Shown: positions 24,255 through 33,435, counted from the stretch's first letter. The stretch is DNA of 64,000 nt from Brevundimonas lenta (GCF_014196335.1 NZ_JACIDM010000001.1:558001-622000), one strand, 5' to 3'. The notes: generated from the letters alone by a model not told the origin. Translations and numbers: made by a program.

Positions 24255-26842
24255 AGTTCACCCTGATCAACTATCAGGAAGAGGCGGTCGCCGATGTCCT
24301 GAAACGGCTAAAGAAGGCGAGGAAGGACTGGTGCGAGGACGGCGACCGATCGGCCTTCTCCCTGACCGCCGCGACCGGTGCGGGCAAGACAGTGATGGCG
24401 GCCGCCGCACTGGAGGCCCTGTTCCAGGGCGACGACAAGTTCGATTTCGACCCCGACAAGGGGGCGGTAGTGATCTGGTTCAGCGACGATCCGTCCCTGA
24501 ATGAGCAGACCCGATACCGCCTGACGCAGGCGGCCGACCGCATCCACATGGCCGACATGGTGGTGGTGGACAACAGCTTCCAGCGCGAGAAGTTGCAGCC
24601 GGGCAAAATCTACTTCCTCAACACTCAGAAGCTCGGGAAGAACAGCCTGCTGACGCGCGGTCACGACGCCGACGGGACGTTCCCTGAGATGCGGCCCGAC
24701 CTGCGCAGCTATACGATCTGGGACACCATCAAGAACACCATCGAGGACCCGGACCTGACGCTATATCTGGTTCTGGACGAAGCGCACCGGGGCATGGGGA
24801 CGCCTGTGGCGGCGGCGCAGAACGAGCGGTCCACCATCGTTAAGCGGCTTATCAACGGTCACGGTCCGGTGCCCCCGATGCCGGTAGTGTGGGGCATCTC
24901 GGCGACGGTCGAGCGGTTCAACGCGGCCATGGATGCGGCGGCGGCAGATGGGCGTAATCGCTTGGCCAACGTCACGGTAAACCCCGAGTTGGTGCAGGAG
25001 TCTGGTCTGCTGAAAGACGTGATCGTGCTAGACACACCAGACGAGGTAGGTGCGTTCGACACGGTATTGCTGAAGCGGGCGACGACTAAGCTGAAGGAGA
25101 TCAGTGCGGCTTGGGATGCCTATTCCAAAGCCGAAGGTGGCGAGATCGTGACGCCCCTGATGGTGCTTCAAGCGCCCGACAAGCCAGACGAAACGATGGT
25201 CGCTGAATGGATTACGACGATCCTGGAGACATGGCCGGATCTGACTATCGATGCTTTCGCCAACGTATTCGGCGAGCACCGGACCGAGACCTTCAAGGGC
25301 TACCACGTCCCATATATCGAGCCGCAGGATGTCCAGGAGCGCAAGCATATCCGGGTTCTAGTCGCCAAGAACGCCATCTCGACTGGATGGGACTGTCCGC
25401 GCGCGGAGGTGATGGTGTCGTTTCGGGCGGCGACAGATCGCACGCACATCACCCAGTTGCTGGGGCGGATGGTGCGCTCTCCGCTGGCGCGGCGAATCCC
25501 CGGCCATGAAAGGCTGAATTCGGTCGACTGCCTCTTGCCGAAGTTCAACAAGGGCGCGGTGGTTGAGATCGCCAATGCTCTGACGCAGGGTGGCGCTGCG
25601 GGGGAAGGCGCAATGCCGTTGCGCCGGGTGGTCATCAACGCCGTTGAGATGACGCCTAATCCGGCGATCCCGGAAACGGTGTGGGAGCGGTTCGAGGCCC
25701 TGCCTTCACAGAGCCTCCCGCAACGGAGCAGCAAGCCCCTGCAGCGCCTGACCGCGCTGGCGCATGAGTTGTCACGCGACAAGATCTTGGGGGGAGCGGG
25801 GAAAAAAGCCCACGCCGCCATGCACGAAGTGCTGGACGCGGAAGCGGCGCGATTCGCAGAAGCAATCAGGGCAAGACGCCGTGACGTTATGGAAGTGGAG
25901 GGTGCGGCCCTGAAGGTCGACGTCAAGGGCGGCGAGATGAGTTTCGATGCCTTCGTCGAACGAGCCGACTTCAGGGTGATCGAAGACGCCTACCGCCGTG
26001 CGGCCCGGCAGTTCAGTCCCGATGTGACCAAGACCTATGCCGATGTCGTTTGCGGCCGGCTTATGGAAGAGCGAGGCATCGAGGACTTCGAGGAGGGCCT
26101 GATCGACGCCCATACCGAAGTAGCGGCGCTAGGCCTGATCCCCGAGGTGAAGACCGCGCTGGAAAGGGCGGCGACGGCGCTGACGGACGAGTGGTTTGAG
26201 GCGTACCGGGAGCAAATTCGGGGCCTGTCAGACGAGCGTCGTGAGGACTATCGCGTCATCCAGGGCATGAGCGATGCGCCCCAAGACGTCGGAGTGGCTC
26301 GGCCGATGTCACGGATGGAGGCGACGAAGGTTCGCGAGGAGAGCGGGGCGGAGCGTACAATTCCGACGTTCGAGCATCATCTGCTGTGCGACAATAAGGG
26401 GCGCTATCCAGCAGAGCTGAAGGAACCCGAGAAGAAGGTTCTGGCGGCGGAAATTGAGAAGCAAGGGTTCATTGGCTGGTACCGGAACCCTGCTCGGGCG
26501 AGCCAAGATTCGCTGGGCGTGGCCTATCGAATGGATGGAGCGTGGAGTGTCGTGCGTCCTGACTTCCTGTTCTTTGCGCAGACTGCGGACGGATCAATCG
26601 TCGTGGACATCGTAGATCCTCATGGCACTTGGCTTGGTGACGCCCTGCCAAAGCTGAAGGGGCTGGCGGACTTTGCCGAAACGCATGGAGAGGTATTTCG
26701 GCGGATCGAAGCGGTGGATGAGATCGACGGCGTGCTGAAAATGCTGGACCTCAAGGATCCCGCTGCGCGCGAGGCGATCAGAACGGCAGAAAGTGCAAAG
26801 GTCGCCTATCTGGGGTCAGCGGCGAAACCGTATCCCGGTTAA
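24251..26842 (+). CDS. Type III-like restriction enzyme, helicase/nuclease subunit (Res)
   Basis: The 863-residue protein has a superfamily 2 helicase core: motif I TGAGKTVMA (residues 41-49), motif II LVLDEAHRG (near 175), motif III WGISAT, and motif VI HITQLLGRMVRSPLARR (near 400). The C terminus contains RPDFLFF...IVVDIVDPHG, a segment shared by one branch of Type III-like Res proteins in the place of the PD-(D/E)XK nuclease; the usual lysine is not seen. With Mod it should recognise and cut unmodified DNA after ATP-dependent movement. The ATG overlaps the mod stop. Confidence 0.88.
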   Translation: MKFTLINYQEEAVADVLKRLKKARKDWCEDGDRSAFSLTAATGAGKTVMAAAALEALFQGDDKFDFDPDKGAVVIWFSDDPSLNEQTRYRLTQAADRIHMADMVVVDNSFQREKLQPGKIYFLNTQKLGKNSLLTRGHDADGTFPEMRPDLRSYTIWDTIKNTIEDPDLTLYLVLDEAHRGMGTPVAAAQNERSTIVKRLINGHGPVPPMPVVWGISATVERFNAAMDAAAADGRNRLANVTVNPELVQESGLLKDVIVLDTPDEVGAFDTVLLKRATTKLKEISAAWDAYSKAEGGEIVTPLMVLQAPDKPDETMVAEWITTILETWPDLTIDAFANVFGEHRTETFKGYHVPYIEPQDVQERKHIRVLVAKNAISTGWDCPRAEVMVSFRAATDRTHITQLLGRMVRSPLARRIPGHERLNSVDCLLPKFNKGAVVEIANALTQGGAAGEGAMPLRRVVINAVEMTPNPAIPETVWERFEALPSQSLPQRSSKPLQRLTALAHELSRDKILGGAGKKAHAAMHEVLDAEAARFAEAIRARRRDVMEVEGAALKVDVKGGEMSFDAFVERADFRVIEDAYRRAARQFSPDVTKTYADVVCGRLMEERGIEDFEEGLIDAHTEVAALGLIPEVKTALERAATALTDEWFEAYREQIRGLSDERREDYRVIQGMSDAPQDVGVARPMSRMEATKVREESGAERTIPTFEHHLLCDNKGRYPAELKEPEKKVLAAEIEKQGFIGWYRNPARASQDSLGVAYRMDGAWSVVRPDFLFFAQTADGSIVVDIVDPHGTWLGDALPKLKGLADFAETHGEVFRRIEAVDEIDGVLKMLDLKDPAAREAIRTAESAKVAYLGSAAKPYPG

Positions 26843-26994
26843 GGATGATCGACTGATCCAGTGGCGAGGCGGCCCAGCCTACAAAGCGGGCCGTCAAGCC
26901 TAACGCGCCCCCACTGGATACCCACGCAACTCCCACGCGGAAGCACCTCTCCGCCCAGAGGGCGAACTCTTCCTAGCTAGTGGTGCTCTGGAAA

Positions 26995-27041
26995 GGTGGT
27001 GCCGCTTGCGTGACTCGAACACGCGACCCCCGCATTACGAA
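26995..27041 (-). repeat. right attachment repeat, part of the intact tRNA-Thr
   Basis: This sequence is identical to 15275-15321. It forms the 3' portion and CCA of the functional tRNA. The element therefore supplies a replacement 3' end, as is usual for integrases that target tRNA genes. Confidence 0.93.
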
Positions 27042-27072
27042 TGCGGTGCTCTACCGGCTGAGCTAAAGCGGC
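26997..27072 (-). tRNA. tRNA-Thr(CGU)
   Basis: The 76-base gene folds as a full cloverleaf. The acceptor stem is GCCGCTT/AAGCGGC with discriminator A and encoded CCA. The D arm is AGCTCAGCCGGTAGAGC, the anticodon stem CCGCA/TGCGG with loop TTCGTAA (anticodon CGT), and the T arm GCGTGTTCGAGTCACGC. The 3' 45 bases are part of the attachment repeat, so this tRNA is the integration site. Confidence 0.97.
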
Positions 27073-27112
27073 CCGGTTCGCGGAGGGCAGGCCCGCCGCG
27101 CGAGGGGGCTCT

Positions 27113-27796
27113 TTATACGCGGGCCGCCGGATTGCCAAGCGCCTCCAGCACGGCGGCGTCGGTCGGTTCGCCGGCGATGCGGATTTGCACGAATCCGGCG
27201 GTCGCCAGCGGCGTCGCGGCGGCCGGCGAAATGGCCACGGCCAGCCGGTCGCGGCCGCCCTCGCGCCCCAGCGTCCGGGCCACCGCATGCGCCGCCCGGG
27301 GCGAGTGCAGCAGCACGGCGTCGAAGCCTTCCGGCGGCCGCGCCTTGGTCGCCACCGCCTCATAGACCGGCAGCCGCACCGTCTCGACCGCCCCGTCCAG
27401 CAGTTCGTCCAGATCGCCCGCCGGCTGTTTCGCGCCCGGCACCAGCACCCGGCCCGAGGCCGAGGCCGCCAGCCGCCACGCCAGGTCCGACAGGTCGCCC
27501 GACGCCGAAATCACGGAATCATAGCCAGCCTGCCGCGCCCGCTCGGCGGTGGCGTCGCCGACGGCGAACACCGGCTGCGATCGGTCGGGCGTCAGGGCGG
27601 TGAAGGCCGCCACCCCGTTCGGGCTGGTGAAGGCCAGGGCCGCATAGGGCGAAAGGTCGGGCGCGTCCTGGGCGATGGGCCGCACCTCCAGCACCGGCGC
27701 GATCAGCGGGGTGAAGCCGAGCGCGGTCAGGCGGGCCGCGGTCCGGGAGGCGCCCGGCTCGGTGCGGGTCACCCAGACGCGGCCCGCGCCGGTCAC
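27113..27796 (-). CDS. hemD: uroporphyrinogen-III synthase
   Basis: HemD cyclises hydroxymethylbilane to uroporphyrinogen III in heme synthesis. The 227-residue protein has the weakly conserved two-lobe fold with recognisable segments: VWVTRTEPGASRTAARL at the start, LAFTSPNGVAAF, VFAVGDATAERARQAGY and LLHSPRAAHAV. The start is GTG at 27796, overlapping the hemC stop as GTGA; the frame stays open upstream only as a shadow of hemC. The two genes are therefore translationally coupled. Confidence 0.93.
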   Translation of the reverse strand: MTGAGRVWVTRTEPGASRTAARLTALGFTPLIAPVLEVRPIAQDAPDLSPYAALAFTSPNGVAAFTALTPDRSQPVFAVGDATAERARQAGYDSVISASGDLSDLAWRLAASASGRVLVPGAKQPAGDLDELLDGAVETVRLPVYEAVATKARPPEGFDAVLLHSPRAAHAVARTLGREGGRDRLAVAISPAAATPLATAGFVQIRIAGEPTDAAVLEALGNPAARV

Positions 27797-28743
27797 GGGA
27801 TCACTTCCTGGTCGCCGGCCTCGGCGTGCACCTCGGCGCCGATCCTCAGGCCCAGCGCCCGCGCCTGCTCCATCGCGTCGGCGGCATGGACGTCGCCGAT
27901 CTCGCCCGAACGCCGCCAGCGGGCGCTGCCGTTCGGGGCCAGCATCTCGGTGGTCAGCCGCAGGTGGCCCTGGCCGATCTCGGCATGGGCTCCGATCGCC
28001 GTGCGGCACGAGCCCTCCAGCGCCGTCATCGCCCCGCGCTCCGCCGCCACGGCCAGCGCCGTCAGCGGATGGTTCAGCGCCGCCACCCACGGCGCGTTCA
28101 CGTCTTCGACCCGCGTCTGCAGCGCCAGCGCGCCCTGGCCCGGCGCCGGCAGGAATTTGTCCAGCGACAGCCGCTCGCGGATCACGCTCTCGAAGCCCAG
28201 CCGGTTCAGCCCCGACACGGCCAGCAGGATGGCGTCGAACTCGCCGTCGGCCAGCTTGCGCAGCCGCGTGTCGACATTGCCCCGCAGCATCTCGATCTTC
28301 AGGTCCGGCCGCAGCGCCAGCGCCTGCGCCTGCCGCCGCAGCGACGCCGTGCCCAGCCGCGCGCCCATCGGCAGCTCGTCGAACGATTTGAAGAATTCGC
28401 TGACGAAGGCGTCGCGCGGATCCTCGCGTTCGGGCACCGCGGCGATGGCCAGGCCGTACGGCTGCTCCGCCGGCACGTCCTTCATGGAGTGCACCGCCAC
28501 GTCGACGCGGCCGGCCAGCAGCGCTTCCTCGATCTCTTTCGTGAACAGCGCCTTGCCGCCGATCTCAAGCAGGCGGCGGTCCTGCACCTGGTCGCCGGTG
28601 GTGACGATTTCGACCAGCCGGACGACGTCCTGGATGTCCTTTTCGTCGACGCCCATGGCCCGCCCGATGGCCCGCTGCATCATGCCCGACTGGGTCAGCG
28701 CCAGCTTCGAACGTCGCGTGCCGATGAGGATGGATTGAGTCAT
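27793..28743 (-). CDS. hemC: hydroxymethylbilane synthase (porphobilinogen deaminase)
   Basis: HemC joins four porphobilinogen molecules into hydroxymethylbilane. The 316-residue protein begins IGTRRSKLAL after MTQSIL and contains VAVHSMKDVP and the dipyrromethane-cofactor cysteine in ALEGSCRTAIGA. I use the ATG at 28743. It is divergent from tsaD across only 41 bp, a conserved alphaproteobacterial arrangement. Confidence 0.97.
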   Translation of the reverse strand: MTQSILIGTRRSKLALTQSGMMQRAIGRAMGVDEKDIQDVVRLVEIVTTGDQVQDRRLLEIGGKALFTKEIEEALLAGRVDVAVHSMKDVPAEQPYGLAIAAVPEREDPRDAFVSEFFKSFDELPMGARLGTASLRRQAQALALRPDLKIEMLRGNVDTRLRKLADGEFDAILLAVSGLNRLGFESVIRERLSLDKFLPAPGQGALALQTRVEDVNAPWVAALNHPLTALAVAAERGAMTALEGSCRTAIGAHAEIGQGHLRLTTEMLAPNGSARWRRSGEIGDVHAADAMEQARALGLRIGAEVHAEAGDQEVIP

Positions 28744-28784
28744 GAGGCGTTGCACGGGTCCGGCGGGGTCGCTACCTCGACCCG

Positions 28785-29954
28785 ATGACGATGGGCGCGG
28801 ACTATAGCAGCGAAAAGGGCCGGGCAACCGAACCTCTGACCGTGCTCGGTCTCGAAACCAGTTGCGACGAGACCGCGGCCTCGGTCGTGCGCCTGACGCC
28901 GGACGGCGTCGCCACGGTGCTTTCGTCGGTGGTGCACAGCCAGATCGACGACCACGCGGCCTACGGCGGCGTCGTCCCCGAGATCGCGGCGCGCAGCCAT
29001 GTCGAGATGATCGACGGCGTCACCCGTCGCGCCATGGAGCAGGCCGGCATCGGCTATGACGCCCTCGACGGCGTCGCCGCCACCGCCGGTCCCGGCCTCG
29101 TCGGCGGCGTCATGGTCGGCCTTAGCTTCGGCAAGGCCGTGGCCCTGGCCCGCGACCTGCCGCTGATCGCGGTGAACCATCTGGAAGGCCACGCCGTCTC
29201 CGCCCGCCTCGGCGCGCCGGTGCAGTATCCCTTCCTGCTGCTGCTGGTCTCCGGCGGCCATTGCCAGCTGCTGGAGGTGCGCGGCGTCGGCGACATGACC
29301 CGGCTCGGCACCACCATCGACGATGCGGCGGGCGAGGCCTTCGACAAGATCGCCAAGGCGCTCGGCCTCGGCTACCCGGGCGGTCCGGCGCTGGAGAAGC
29401 TGGCCGAAAGCGGCGACGGCTCGCGCTTCGACCTGCCGCGCGCCCTGCTGGGCCGCAAGGACTGCGACTTCTCCTTCTCCGGCCTCAAGACCGCCGCCTC
29501 GCGCCTCGCCGTCGCCTGCGAAACCGACCAGCAGCGCGCCGACCTCGCCGACGCGGTTCAGTCCGCCATCGCCCGCCAGCTCAGCGAACGCTCGGACCGC
29601 GCGCTCAAGGATTATGCCGAACGCCACGACGCCGCCCTCAAGCAGCCTCGCCCCGCGGGCGAGGCGATAGGGCAAGAAAGACTGTTTGTGGTGGCCGGCG
29701 GCGTGGCGGCCAACAAGACCATTCGATCCACGCTGGAAGCGGTCGCGGCGAAGAACGGCTTTGCCTTCCTCGCCCCGCCCATGGCCTACTGCACCGACAA
29801 TGCAGCGATGATCGCGCTCGCGGGGGCTGAGCGGCTGCAAAAGGGAATGACATCCGACATCGACGCGGCCGCCCGGCCGCGCTGGCCGCTGGATGAAGAA
29901 AAGGCGCTCGCCGACCCGGCTCACAAGCCGGGTCGCAAGGGCGCGAAGGCTTAG
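28785..29954 (+). CDS. tsaD: tRNA N6-adenosine threonylcarbamoyltransferase TsaD
   Basis: TsaD transfers threonylcarbamoyl to A37 of ANN-decoding tRNAs together with TsaB and TsaE. The 389-residue protein has LGLETSCDETA, the metal-binding HLEGH motif, SGGHCQL, DDAAGEAFDK and the late GGVAANKTIR and CTDNAAMIA motifs of the ASKHA fold. A charged C-terminal extension of about 30 residues (ending KPGRKGAKA) goes beyond the usual end. Two nearby ATGs (28785, 28791) could serve as the start; neither has a clear ribosome site. Confidence 0.97.
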   Translation: MTMGADYSSEKGRATEPLTVLGLETSCDETAASVVRLTPDGVATVLSSVVHSQIDDHAAYGGVVPEIAARSHVEMIDGVTRRAMEQAGIGYDALDGVAATAGPGLVGGVMVGLSFGKAVALARDLPLIAVNHLEGHAVSARLGAPVQYPFLLLLVSGGHCQLLEVRGVGDMTRLGTTIDDAAGEAFDKIAKALGLGYPGGPALEKLAESGDGSRFDLPRALLGRKDCDFSFSGLKTAASRLAVACETDQQRADLADAVQSAIARQLSERSDRALKDYAERHDAALKQPRPAGEAIGQERLFVVAGGVAANKTIRSTLEAVAAKNGFAFLAPPMAYCTDNAAMIALAGAERLQKGMTSDIDAAARPRWPLDEEKALADPAHKPGRKGAKA

Positions 29955-29963
29955 GAAACGCGT

Positions 29964-30962
29964 ATGGAATTCAAGCGGGCAGGGGTGATCGGCGGCGGCG
30001 CATGGGGCACGGCCCTGGCGCAGGTCGCGGGCTGGGCCGGGCTGGACGTGCTGCTGCAGGCGCGCGAGCCGGATGTGGTCGAAAGCATCCGCGAGCGCCG
30101 GGTCAATGAGGCCTTCCTGCCCGGCGTGACCCTGGACGACCACGTCTCGGTCACCACCGAACTGTCCGATCTGGCCGACTGCGACGTCATCCTCGCCGTG
30201 CCGCCGGCGCAGCATATGCGCTCGACCCTGACCGCCTTCGCCCCCTTCCACCGCGCCGGCGTGCCGGTGGTGCTGTGCTCCAAGGGCATCGAGCGCGGCT
30301 CGCTCAAGCTGATGACCGAGGTGCTGGCCGAAACCCTTCCGGCCGCCCCCGCCGCCGTCCTCTCCGGCCCCAGCTTCGCCGGCGAGGTCGCCCGCGGCCT
30401 GCCGTCCGCCGTCACCCTGGCCTGCGCCGACGAGGCGCTCGGCGAAGAGCTGATGTGGACCTTGTCGGCCCCCGGCTTCCGTCCCTACCTGGCCACCGAC
30501 CTGATCGGCGCCGAGGTCGGCGGGGCGATCAAGAACGTTCTCGCCATCGCCTGCGGCATGAGCGAGGGCAAGGGTCTGGGCCGCAGCGCCCACGCCGCCC
30601 TGATCACCCGCGGCTTCGCTGAAATGACCCGTCTGGGCGTCGCCCTCGGCGGCCAGGCCGAGACCGTCGCCGGCCTCTGCGGCCTCGGCGACCTGGTCCT
30701 CACCTGCTCAAGCCCCCAGTCGCGCAACATGAGCCTCGGTCTCGCCCTCGGCCAGGGCCAGACGGTGGCCGAGGCCCTGGCCGGCAAACGCTCCGTGGCG
30801 GAAGGCTACGAAAGCGCCCCCGCCGTTCGCGAACTGGCGCTGAAGACCGGCGTCGACATGCCCATCTCGCTCGCCGTCGCCGCCCTGCTGTGCGGCGAGA
30901 CCACGGTGGACGCGGTGATCGACAACCTCCTGTCCCGCCCGCTCAAGGTCGAGCGGGACTAG
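29964..30962 (+). CDS. gpsA: glycerol-3-phosphate dehydrogenase [NAD(P)+]
   Basis: GpsA reduces dihydroxyacetone phosphate to sn-glycerol 3-phosphate for phospholipid synthesis. The 332-residue protein has the Rossmann motif [35 protein letters not shown], the active-site lysine in [10 protein letters not shown] and the C-terminal [12 protein letters not shown]. It begins 9 bp after tsaD, so the two are probably cotranscribed. Confidence 0.97.
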   Translation: MEFKRAGVIGGGAWGTALAQVAGWAGLDVLLQAREPDVVESIRERRVNEAFLPGVTLDDHVSVTTELSDLADCDVILAVPPAQHMRSTLTAFAPFHRAGVPVVLCSKGIERGSLKLMTEVLAETLPAAPAAVLSGPSFAGEVARGLPSAVTLACADEALGEELMWTLSAPGFRPYLATDLIGAEVGGAIKNVLAIACGMSEGKGLGRSAHAALITRGFAEMTRLGVALGGQAETVAGLCGLGDLVLTCSSPQSRNMSLGLALGQGQTVAEALAGKRSVAEGYESAPAVRELALKTGVDMPISLAVAALLCGETTVDAVIDNLLSRPLKVERD

Positions 30963-30972
30963 GTCGGGTTTC

Positions 30973-31353
30973 ATGGCCGAACAGCCCGAACCCGCCGAGC
31001 GCAAGCGGGTGTGGACCACCCCGCCGAACGTCCCGCTCTGCGCCGAGACCGACATCGCCGACCCCGGCTCGCGCTCCTTCGTGCTCCAGATCGGCGAGGC
31101 CTTCTTCCACGGCTTCGTGGTCCACAAGGACGGCCAGTTCGCCGGCTACGTCGACCGCTGCCCGCACCAGGGCTACCCCCTGGCCATCGAGCTGGACCGC
31201 TACCTGACCCCGGACGGCTCCCTGATCCTGTGCGGCTGGCACGGCGCCGTCTTCGAACCCCTCACCGGCGACTGCACCGGCGGCCCCTGCGCCGGCGCCC
31301 GCCTGACGCCCTGGCCGGTGGCGGCTGTGGGCGGGATCATCCGCACCGCCTGA
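30973..31353 (+). CDS. Rieske [2Fe-2S] domain protein
   Basis: This 126-residue soluble protein has both Rieske cluster motifs, CPHQGYPL (C-x-H) and CGWHGAVF (C-x-x-H), separated by about 25 residues. A later CTGGPCAGARL loop closes the fold. It lacks the signal or membrane anchor of bc1-complex Rieske proteins, so it is more like small ferredoxin-type or assimilatory proteins; partner unknown. It starts 10 bp after gpsA and probably ends that operon. Confidence 0.9.
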   Translation: MAEQPEPAERKRVWTTPPNVPLCAETDIADPGSRSFVLQIGEAFFHGFVVHKDGQFAGYVDRCPHQGYPLAIELDRYLTPDGSLILCGWHGAVFEPLTGDCTGGPCAGARLTPWPVAAVGGIIRTA

Positions 31354-31375
31354 TCGGGCGCTTCGCTCTCGCTCA

Positions 31376-31432
31376 CCTCCCCATCTGCGATGGGGAGGGG
31401 GACCATCCGAAGCCCGCAGGGCGAAGGATGGT
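31376..31432. repeat. paired intergenic hairpins
   Basis: A perfect 10-bp stem (CCTCCCCATC with GATGGGGAGG, 3-base loop; 31376-31398) is followed at 31402-31432 by ACCATCC...GGATGGT enclosing GCCC...GGGC. Neither has a T run, so they look like dispersed palindromic repeats rather than terminators. Confidence 0.75.
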
Positions 31433-31494
31433 GGAGGGGGCGTCGCCGGAGGATGTGATTTGAGCTCAACCGGCCCAGCTGACCGCTCTCCATT

Positions 31495-31669
31495 GCTATC
31501 GTCATCCTCCGGCGAGCCTCCGCGAAGGCGGGGGCGAGACCGGGGGACCCAGCGGCGCGCGGGAGCGCGACCCTGTCACACGCACCGGCGGCTGAGGTTT
31601 CGCCTTCGCTGCGCTCCGGCGCCGCTGGGTCCCCCGGTCGCCCTTCGGGCGCCGGAGGATGACGATAGC
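31495..31669. repeat. 175-bp long inverted repeat
   Basis: Two nested pairs of perfect 20-bp arms are present: 31495-31514 with 31650-31669 (GTCATCCTCCGGCG core) and 31539-31558 with 31619-31638 (GGGGGACCCAGC core). The architecture and the GGGACCCAG element resemble the repeats at 8597 and 59889, suggesting a related family of dispersed elements. Confidence 0.85.
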
Positions 31670-32169
31670 GATTGGAAAAGCGTCGGCTATTCCCGGATTC
31701 TTTTCGCCAACCCCCTGACTTCCCCCACCAAAATTCCCTCTACGCAGCGAGGTATCCGCCTCCCGCATAATCTCCGCATCCCGTCGATGGGGAAGGCGTC
31801 GGATCCAACGCCTCGACGACGACGGGCTGTGGTCGAGCGATGAAGCCCGGGCGAAGGGTAGTCCGGGGGGCCTCGTCGGACAGCGATGGATGCTGTCCGC
31901 TTGCTCGCCGCGCATCGAAGGTGCGGACCGCTGGCTCAGCCGATGTCCCACCCACGTCGCTTCCAGCAATGGCGGCGGCGGAGATCCGTCAAGGCTCTAA
32001 CAGGGCCGCCAGCCGGAGGGCGCGCGAAACCAACGACCACGCGGGGCGGCCTGTCTCGTCGAAACGGTAAAACTATCAAAGCTCCGGGCGAGGCCCGGAC
32101 GCCCCGCGCCTTCCCCTCCCTTCGCCGGAGTCCTCTCTCGACGGAGTCTTCTGGCCTGTCTCCACGAAG
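31670..32169. other. 500-bp stretch without a gene
   Basis: No frame here shows convincing codon bias, and the open frames on either strand are short and low in complexity. I see no RNA gene. It may be decayed coding sequence or simply spacer between the repeat cluster and the regulated membrane-protein module. Confidence 0.5.
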
Positions 32170-32188
32170 TACTTTACAATGCAAAGTA
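32170..32188. promoter_or_regulatory. 19-bp palindromic operator before the membrane-protein module
   Basis: TACTTTACA and TGCAAAGTA flank a central A and are reverse complements at 8 of 9 positions. It lies 32 bp upstream of the first gene of a three-gene module whose last gene encodes a winged-helix regulator, the likely binder. Confidence 0.6.
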
Positions 32189-32220
32189 CATGGCGCATAA
32201 GAGCGGCAAGGGAGATCACC

Positions 32221-32793
32221 ATGACCACCGCGACCCTGACCTTCGACGCCCCCGTCCGCCGCGCGGCCACTGTGCCCGTCTGCGCCGGCCGCGTCCTGAC
32301 GCTCGCCGGCGCCGTCTTCGGTTCCGCCAACCTGGTGCAGTGGGGCGTCGTCAGCGGCGCGCTCGGCTGGCATCCGGCCGCGCTCGCCGTCACCTGGCCG
32401 GTCGCCGTGGCCCTGTTCTTCACCGTCCTGTTCCGCCTGCGCCGCTCGGGCGGGGAGGCGGCCCGGCGGGTCGCCGGCTGGTCGCGCCTCGCCATCCTGT
32501 CGGCGGTGACCATCGCCCTGGCGTTCGCCGGCCTCTCGGCCGCGACCGGCGACTGGAGCCTGATGCGCTGGGCCGCCGGCTCCAGCCTGGCCCTCTACGC
32601 CGTGGCCTGGAGCGTCGCCGGCATCCAGACCGCGCGCCCCAACATGGGCATCCTCGCGATGCTCGCCCTCGCCGGTCTGGCGGCCATGGCCCTGCGCCTC
32701 GGCACGCCCGACCAGTATCTGATCCAGGCCGCCACGCTCGGCCTTGTGGCCCTGTTGCCGGGCCTGTGGCTGGCCTTTGGCCGCCGACTCTGA
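32221..32793 (+). CDS. integral membrane protein in a regulator-linked module
   Basis: This 190-residue protein starts at the ATG at 32221 (GGGAG ribosome site). After a short basic N terminus it has about six membrane helices with small loops. I do not recognise the family. Together with the next membrane protein and the winged-helix gene it forms an operon behind a palindromic operator. This arrangement suggests a self-regulated membrane function, but the sequence gives no substrate. Confidence 0.75.
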   Translation: MTTATLTFDAPVRRAATVPVCAGRVLTLAGAVFGSANLVQWGVVSGALGWHPAALAVTWPVAVALFFTVLFRLRRSGGEAARRVAGWSRLAILSAVTIALAFAGLSAATGDWSLMRWAAGSSLALYAVAWSVAGIQTARPNMGILAMLALAGLAAMALRLGTPDQYLIQAATLGLVALLPGLWLAFGRRL

Positions 32794-32806
32794 GGAGGAT
32801 GAACTG

Positions 32807-33433
32807 ATGACCGAGAAAACCGAAAACACCGCCGCCGACATCGCCTGGATGCGCCGCCTCGCGGAGGAAGGCAGTCAGACCCCGATGCAGGGCGCCTCCA
32901 TCCTGTTCATGGCCGGCCTGCTCTATGGCTCGGCCAGCCTGTTCCACTGGGCCGTCATGACCGGCCTGCTGCCGTTCACCGGGAACGCGCTGTCGATCGG
33001 CTGGATCGTGGCCACCCTGCTGTTCTTCGTCACCCTCGCGGTGGTCATCAACCGTCTGAAGCGCCAGCCCGGCGTCGTCACCACCGCCAACCGCGCCTCG
33101 GACATCACCTGGAGCGCTCTCGGCTGGGGCATCTTCGCCCTGTTCTCCTCCTTCGCCGTCGTCGGCTTCCGGATGGGCGAGGCGGCGTCCCTGGCCATGT
33201 TCGCCCTGGTCCCGTCGATCATCATGGCCTTCTACGGCATCGGTTGGACGGTCAGCGCCGTCATGCAGAAGTCGCGTCCGCTCTGGGCGCTCGCGATCGG
33301 CTCCTACATCGCGGCCCCGCTTCTCGCCGCCTTCGCCGGCGAATCCGTCCAGTACCTGGCCTACGCCGTCGCCCTGTTCCTGCTGATGGCCCTGCCGGGC
33401 TTCCTGCTGATGCGCGCCGCGAAACGGGCCTGA
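32807..33433 (+). CDS. integral membrane protein in a regulator-linked module
   Basis: This 208-residue protein has the ATG at 32807 behind GAGGAGGA. The soluble N terminus (ADIAWMRRLAEEGSQTPMQGASILFMAGLLYG) leads into six membrane helices. It resembles uncharacterised membrane proteins encoded next to small HTH regulators; no catalytic motif is seen. It begins 13 bp after the previous gene and ends 2 bp before the regulator gene. Confidence 0.75.
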   Translation: MTEKTENTAADIAWMRRLAEEGSQTPMQGASILFMAGLLYGSASLFHWAVMTGLLPFTGNALSIGWIVATLLFFVTLAVVINRLKRQPGVVTTANRASDITWSALGWGIFALFSSFAVVGFRMGEAASLAMFALVPSIIMAFYGIGWTVSAVMQKSRPLWALAIGSYIAAPLLAAFAGESVQYLAYAVALFLLMALPGFLLMRAAKRA

Positions 33434-33435
33434 TC

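Larger units (their letters stand above)
15275..27041. mobile_element. integrative element in tRNA-Thr(CGU) carrying a Type III-like restriction-modification system
   Basis: The element is bounded by 47-bp identical direct repeats (15275-15321 and 26995-27041) that correspond to the 3' part of tRNA-Thr including CCA. It contains a tyrosine integrase near the left end, a P-loop ATPase, a GAP-family membrane protein, four small unknown genes, an XRE regulator and a mod/res pair. Several stretches are lower in GC than the surrounding chromosome. The total length is about 11.8 kb. No conjugation genes are present, so it is probably mobilised by other means or is now fixed. Confidence 0.92.

Noticed and set aside
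26500..26700. Res as an inactive nuclease because the PD-(D/E)XK lysine is missing
   Set aside because: The RPDFLFF...DIVDPHG form appears to be the normal sequence of one branch of Type III-like Res proteins as I recall it, so absence of the lysine alone does not show inactivity.
28740..30593. A 617-codon open frame antisense to tsaD and gpsA
   Set aside because: This is a shadow of two confidently identified genes.
31502..31969. Open frame through the inverted repeat after the Rieske gene
   Set aside because: The translation is repetitive, low in complexity and derived from the repeat arms; no ribosome site.
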